A stretch of DNA of 7,512 nt from Anaerolinea sp. (GTDB taxonomy: Bacteria; Chloroflexota; Anaerolineae; Anaerolineales; Anaerolineaceae), in the NCBI GenBank assembly GCA_013824385.1, contig PNNU01000157.1, positions 1-7,512 on the forward strand, written 5' to 3'. A program made the translations under genes and the position numbers. The notes below the pieces were generated by a model. That model was not told where the DNA came from. It searched no databases and saw nothing but the letters and a program-made list of their open reading frames with translations. Below, one piece after another: positions 5,711 through 7,512 of this stretch (its first letter is position 1; each line of letters starts with the position of its first letter).

Positions 5711-5854
5711 CTATTTCTTTTTGATCGGCATTGGAATTGCTTCGTTTCGGGCAGCTTCTTTCATGCGGCGGATATGTTTACTTTCACTTTTGGAAATTTT
5801 TTTCATTTTTAATTTATCGAAATTGCTTACTTTGGTTTTCAATTGATCGCTCAT
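5711..5854 (-). CDS. Small, very basic protein, 47 aa
   Basis: The frame runs from ATG at 5854 to TAG at 5711. GGAG at 5865-5868 lies ten bases upstream, an acceptable SD. The product begins MSDQLKTKVSNFDKLKMKKI and ends PMPIKKK. It is dominated by Lys and Arg (including KHIRRMKEAAR at about 26-36), has no cysteine and no hydrophobic segment, and looks helical in the middle. A nucleic-acid or ribosome-binding role is plausible from composition only. It is the first gene of a likely pair with the eRF1-domain-3-like gene. I do not recognise the family. Confidence 0.6.
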   Translation of the reverse strand: MSDQLKTKVSNFDKLKMKKISKSESKHIRRMKEAARNEAIPMPIKKK

Positions 5855-5891
5855 TTTTTTAATTCTCCAATTATTTTTGTAGTAATAAATG

Positions 5892-5904
5892 TGGTTACTA
5901 ACCA
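5892..5904. repeat. 13-base palindrome upstream of the 47-residue gene
   Basis: TGGTTA C TAACCA is a perfect 6-bp palindrome with a single central base. It lies 38 bases upstream of the start codon of the basic 47-residue protein. It could be an operator, but a site this short can arise by chance. Confidence 0.25.
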
Positions 5905-6167
5905 GCGGAATAATAATTCAAGGAAGCCCAAGTTAAAAAACAAGGGGATTCACAGAGGCTAATTAGTACACTCTTAAATTTAGGGTGTGTGTGGGAAACT
6001 CTATAAACTGGATCGTTTATGGAAGTGAACTCTAAACTTTTAGATTGAGGATATCCTTACCAGCCACAATACCAATGAAAGGCAGGGTATTTCAACTCTA
6101 TGTATTGGTTATAACACGGACTGACAGGAACGCCAATGTATTAAGAGACTATTAAAAAGATAATCGA

Positions 6168-6197
6168 TTTGAAATGGTTTGATATGGTTTGAAATGG
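6168..6197. repeat. Three tandem copies of a 10-bp unit
   Basis: TTTGAAATGG, TTTGATATGG and TTTGAAATGG follow one another without a gap; the middle copy differs at one base. The 10-bp period is close to one DNA helical turn, so the copies would lie on the same face of the duplex. The array lies about 270 bases before the stress-protein gene in a non-coding gap. It could bind a protein in repeated fashion, or be slippage. Confidence 0.6.
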
Positions 6198-6371
6198 TTC
6201 GTTTTCTTGATCATTAATAAGAAGCCGCTCGTGTAAAAGATGATTTTCGTTTTTTTTCTACCCAAACATGCCGCAATACATGCCATTTTTAGGAAGGGAT
6301 ATGTATAATGAATATTGTAGATAGTTAAAAACAAAAATTATTGTTTTTTACTTATATCTTGGTTCCTTCTC

Positions 6372-6389
6372 AATAACATTATTGTTATT
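6372..6389. repeat. Palindrome upstream of the stress-protein gene
   Basis: AATAACA (6372-6378) and TGTTATT (6383-6389) are perfect inverted copies around TTAT. The site lies 80 bases before the stress-protein ATG, a usual place for an operator. It is similar in character to the AACAATATTGTT site before the decarboxylase, but both are AT-rich, so the likeness may be chance. Confidence 0.3.
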
Positions 6390-6468
6390 CCCACCTTTGA
6401 TATTTCATAGTTGATAATCTGGGTACTGCACAAATTGAGCGGATTCCTCTTTGAAAGGGAGAAAAATC

Positions 6469-7512
6469 ATGTTCAATCGCATTTTAGTACCTTTAGATGG
6501 TTCATTACTTGCAGAACGGGCGATTCCTCATGCTGTGCAATTTGCACGGATATTTGGATCGAAAATTATCCTTCTGCACGTACTTAATCCGACTTCCTAT
6601 CAAGATTACCCTGATGTGGTTGACCCTTTGAAATGGCAAATTCGAAAGGTGGAAGCTGATATATATATGCAGGGGATCACCAACCGATTGAGCCAGGAAT
6701 TGGATGATGAAGCGCCGAAGGAAGGGCAAGGTAAAAAACTCCCCAAAGATGAAAATCTGAAAGAAGGAAACCCCCGAGTCGAGTATTTCGTTATCGAAGG
6801 AAAAATTGCAGAAAGTATCATAAATTTTGGACATTCTGAAAAAATAGATTTGATGGTGATAAGTACCCATGGTTCAAGCGGATTAAGCCGCTGGAATATG
6901 AGCAGTGTGACCCTAAAAGTAATTGATATGATTTATATTCCTATATTATTAATTAGATCGTATAACCAATCTGAAGCAGAAAAAACACAAAAATCATATC
7001 ACCGAATATTGCTACCAATAGACAGCTCCCGCCGGGCTGAATGCTCGCTATCGGCCGGTATCGCACTGGCAAGAGGAGAATCCACGGACAAAATGACCGG
7101 TGGTGAAATTAATAGAACAACGAAGCTAATCCTCGCGGCAGTCATAAAACCACCAGAAATTCCGATTCCTGAGCCTTACCCCGTCGAAATCGAAAAATTG
7201 TCTGAACAATTGATGCAGGTAAGCCGGCAAGCAGTTAATAGCTATTTACTAGAAATGAAAAATCGACTACCAGTAGATAGTGAATATTGCGTGGTTGAAA
7301 ACATAAGTGTTTTTTCTGCCATTCAGGATATTGCTGAACAAGACGCTGCCATTGATCTGGTGGTTCTTTGCGCTCATGGTCATTCAGGTCAAACCACCTG
7401 GCCGTACGGTACAGTTACTCGAAATTATTTGGAACAAGGTACAAAAAACGTTTTGGTAATTCAAGATTTACCTAGATCTAAAGTAAACCCATCCGCGGCA
7501 GAACTGGCTTTC
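6469..7512 (+). CDS. Two-domain universal stress protein (UspA family), 3' end cut by the window
   Basis: An open frame of 348 codons runs from ATG at 6469 past the window end, with GGGAG at 6457-6461 as SD. Domain 1 begins FNRILVPLDGS (Asp10), continues ERAIPHAVQFARIFGSKIILLHVL, and ends with STHGSSGLSRWNMSSVTLKV at about 132-151. Domain 2 begins YHRILLPIDSS (Asp185) and ends with AHGHSGQTTWPYGTVTRN at about 302-319. This is the tandem UspA layout, cytoplasmic and usually linked to stress, energy limitation or nucleotide binding. The ATP motif G-x2-G-x9-G-S/T is complete only in domain 2 (Gly304, Gly307, Gly314, Thr315). In domain 1 the glycine before the final Ser is replaced, giving MSS. 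A charged insertion (about residues 82-105, rich in Lys, Glu and Pro) lies in domain 1. Little beyond the second domain should be missing. Confidence 0.92.
   Translation, partial: MFNRILVPLDGSLLAERAIPHAVQFARIFGSKIILLHVLNPTSYQDYPDVVDPLKWQIRKVEADIYMQGITNRLSQELDDEAPKEGQGKKLPKDENLKEGNPRVEYFVIEGKIAESIINFGHSEKIDLMVISTHGSSGLSRWNMSSVTLKVIDMIYIPILLIRSYNQSEAEKTQKSYHRILLPIDSSRRAECSLSAGIALARGESTDKMTGGEINRTTKLILAAVIKPPEIPIPEPYPVEIEKLSEQLMQVSRQAVNSYLLEMKNRLPVDSEYCVVENISVFSAIQDIAEQDAAIDLVVLCAHGHSGQTTWPYGTVTRNYLEQGTKNVLVIQDLPRSKVNPSAAELAF

Larger units (their letters stand above)
5855..6468. other. 614-base gap without a convincing gene, between divergent genes
   Basis: This AT-rich gap should hold the promoters of the leftward 47-residue gene and the rightward stress-protein gene. 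No -35/-10 pair could be assigned with confidence. It contains the palindromes and tandem repeat listed separately, a TCTAAA/TTTAGA palindrome (6031-6044), two ACATGCC copies (6266-6272, 6278-6284), and an 8-bp AAAAACAA/TTGTTTTT inverted repeat (6327-6334, 6341-6348). A 60-codon minus-strand frame at 6152-6334 starts with TTG, has no SD and reads through the tandem repeat, so I do not call it a gene. Confidence 0.6.

Noticed and set aside
6168..6197. CRISPR array
   Set aside because: The copies are 10 bp with no spacers, and no cas gene is present.
6217..6259. Rho-independent terminator ending in a run of eight T on the + strand
   Set aside because: Only a 4-bp A/T stem can form before the T run, and no + strand gene ends upstream of it.
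6152..6334. 60-codon minus-strand frame in the long gap
   Set aside because: It starts with TTG, has no SD, and its end is made from the 10-bp tandem repeat.
6505..6870. Two minus-strand frames opposite the stress-protein gene
   Set aside because: The + strand frame carries UspA motifs in order, so these are shadows.

Overview
This is bacterial DNA of moderate to low GC, with short intergenic gaps, clear Shine-Dalgarno (SD) sites and operon-like packing. The lineage cannot be fixed from the sequence. The recognisable genes (2-keto-acid decarboxylase, OsmC, pterin dehydratase, UspA tandem protein) occur in many phyla. The window looks like a stress and accessory metabolism region. No mobile element, CRISPR array, tRNA or rRNA gene was seen.

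Left part (1-2150): The end of a membrane-protein gene on the + strand is followed by a strong hairpin. A minus-strand gene for a secreted, unrecognised 420-residue protein comes next, then a second + strand membrane-protein gene. The last ten residues of the two membrane proteins are almost the same, so the secreted-protein gene sits between two paralogs. Its mRNA leader holds a hairpin carrying an extended SD about 70 bases before the real start.

Middle part (2162-5054, all minus strand): Two pairs of genes are read leftwards. The first is osmC followed by phhB, with stop and start codons overlapping as TAATG. The second is a thiamine-diphosphate 2-keto-acid decarboxylase followed by a small ChaB-like gene. 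The 185-base gap between the pairs is structured. It holds a degenerate second copy of the decarboxylase start region, a nested hairpin, and a 22-codon + strand reading frame with a perfect but probably masked SD.

Right part (5266-7512): A leftward pair encodes a 47-residue basic protein (5711-5854) and a 135-residue protein with features of small eRF1-domain-3-like bacterial proteins. A 614-base gap without a convincing gene follows, containing a triple 10-bp tandem repeat and several palindromes. A rightward two-domain universal stress protein gene then runs off the window end.

How the genes may work together (inference): OsmC removes organic hydroperoxides, the decarboxylase turns 2-keto acids into aldehydes, and UspA-type proteins respond to stress or energy limitation. 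The grouping suggests a stress or fermentation-linked cluster, but no regulator is encoded here to tie them together. The most original material is in the leaders and in the uncharacterised small proteins rather than in the known enzymes.
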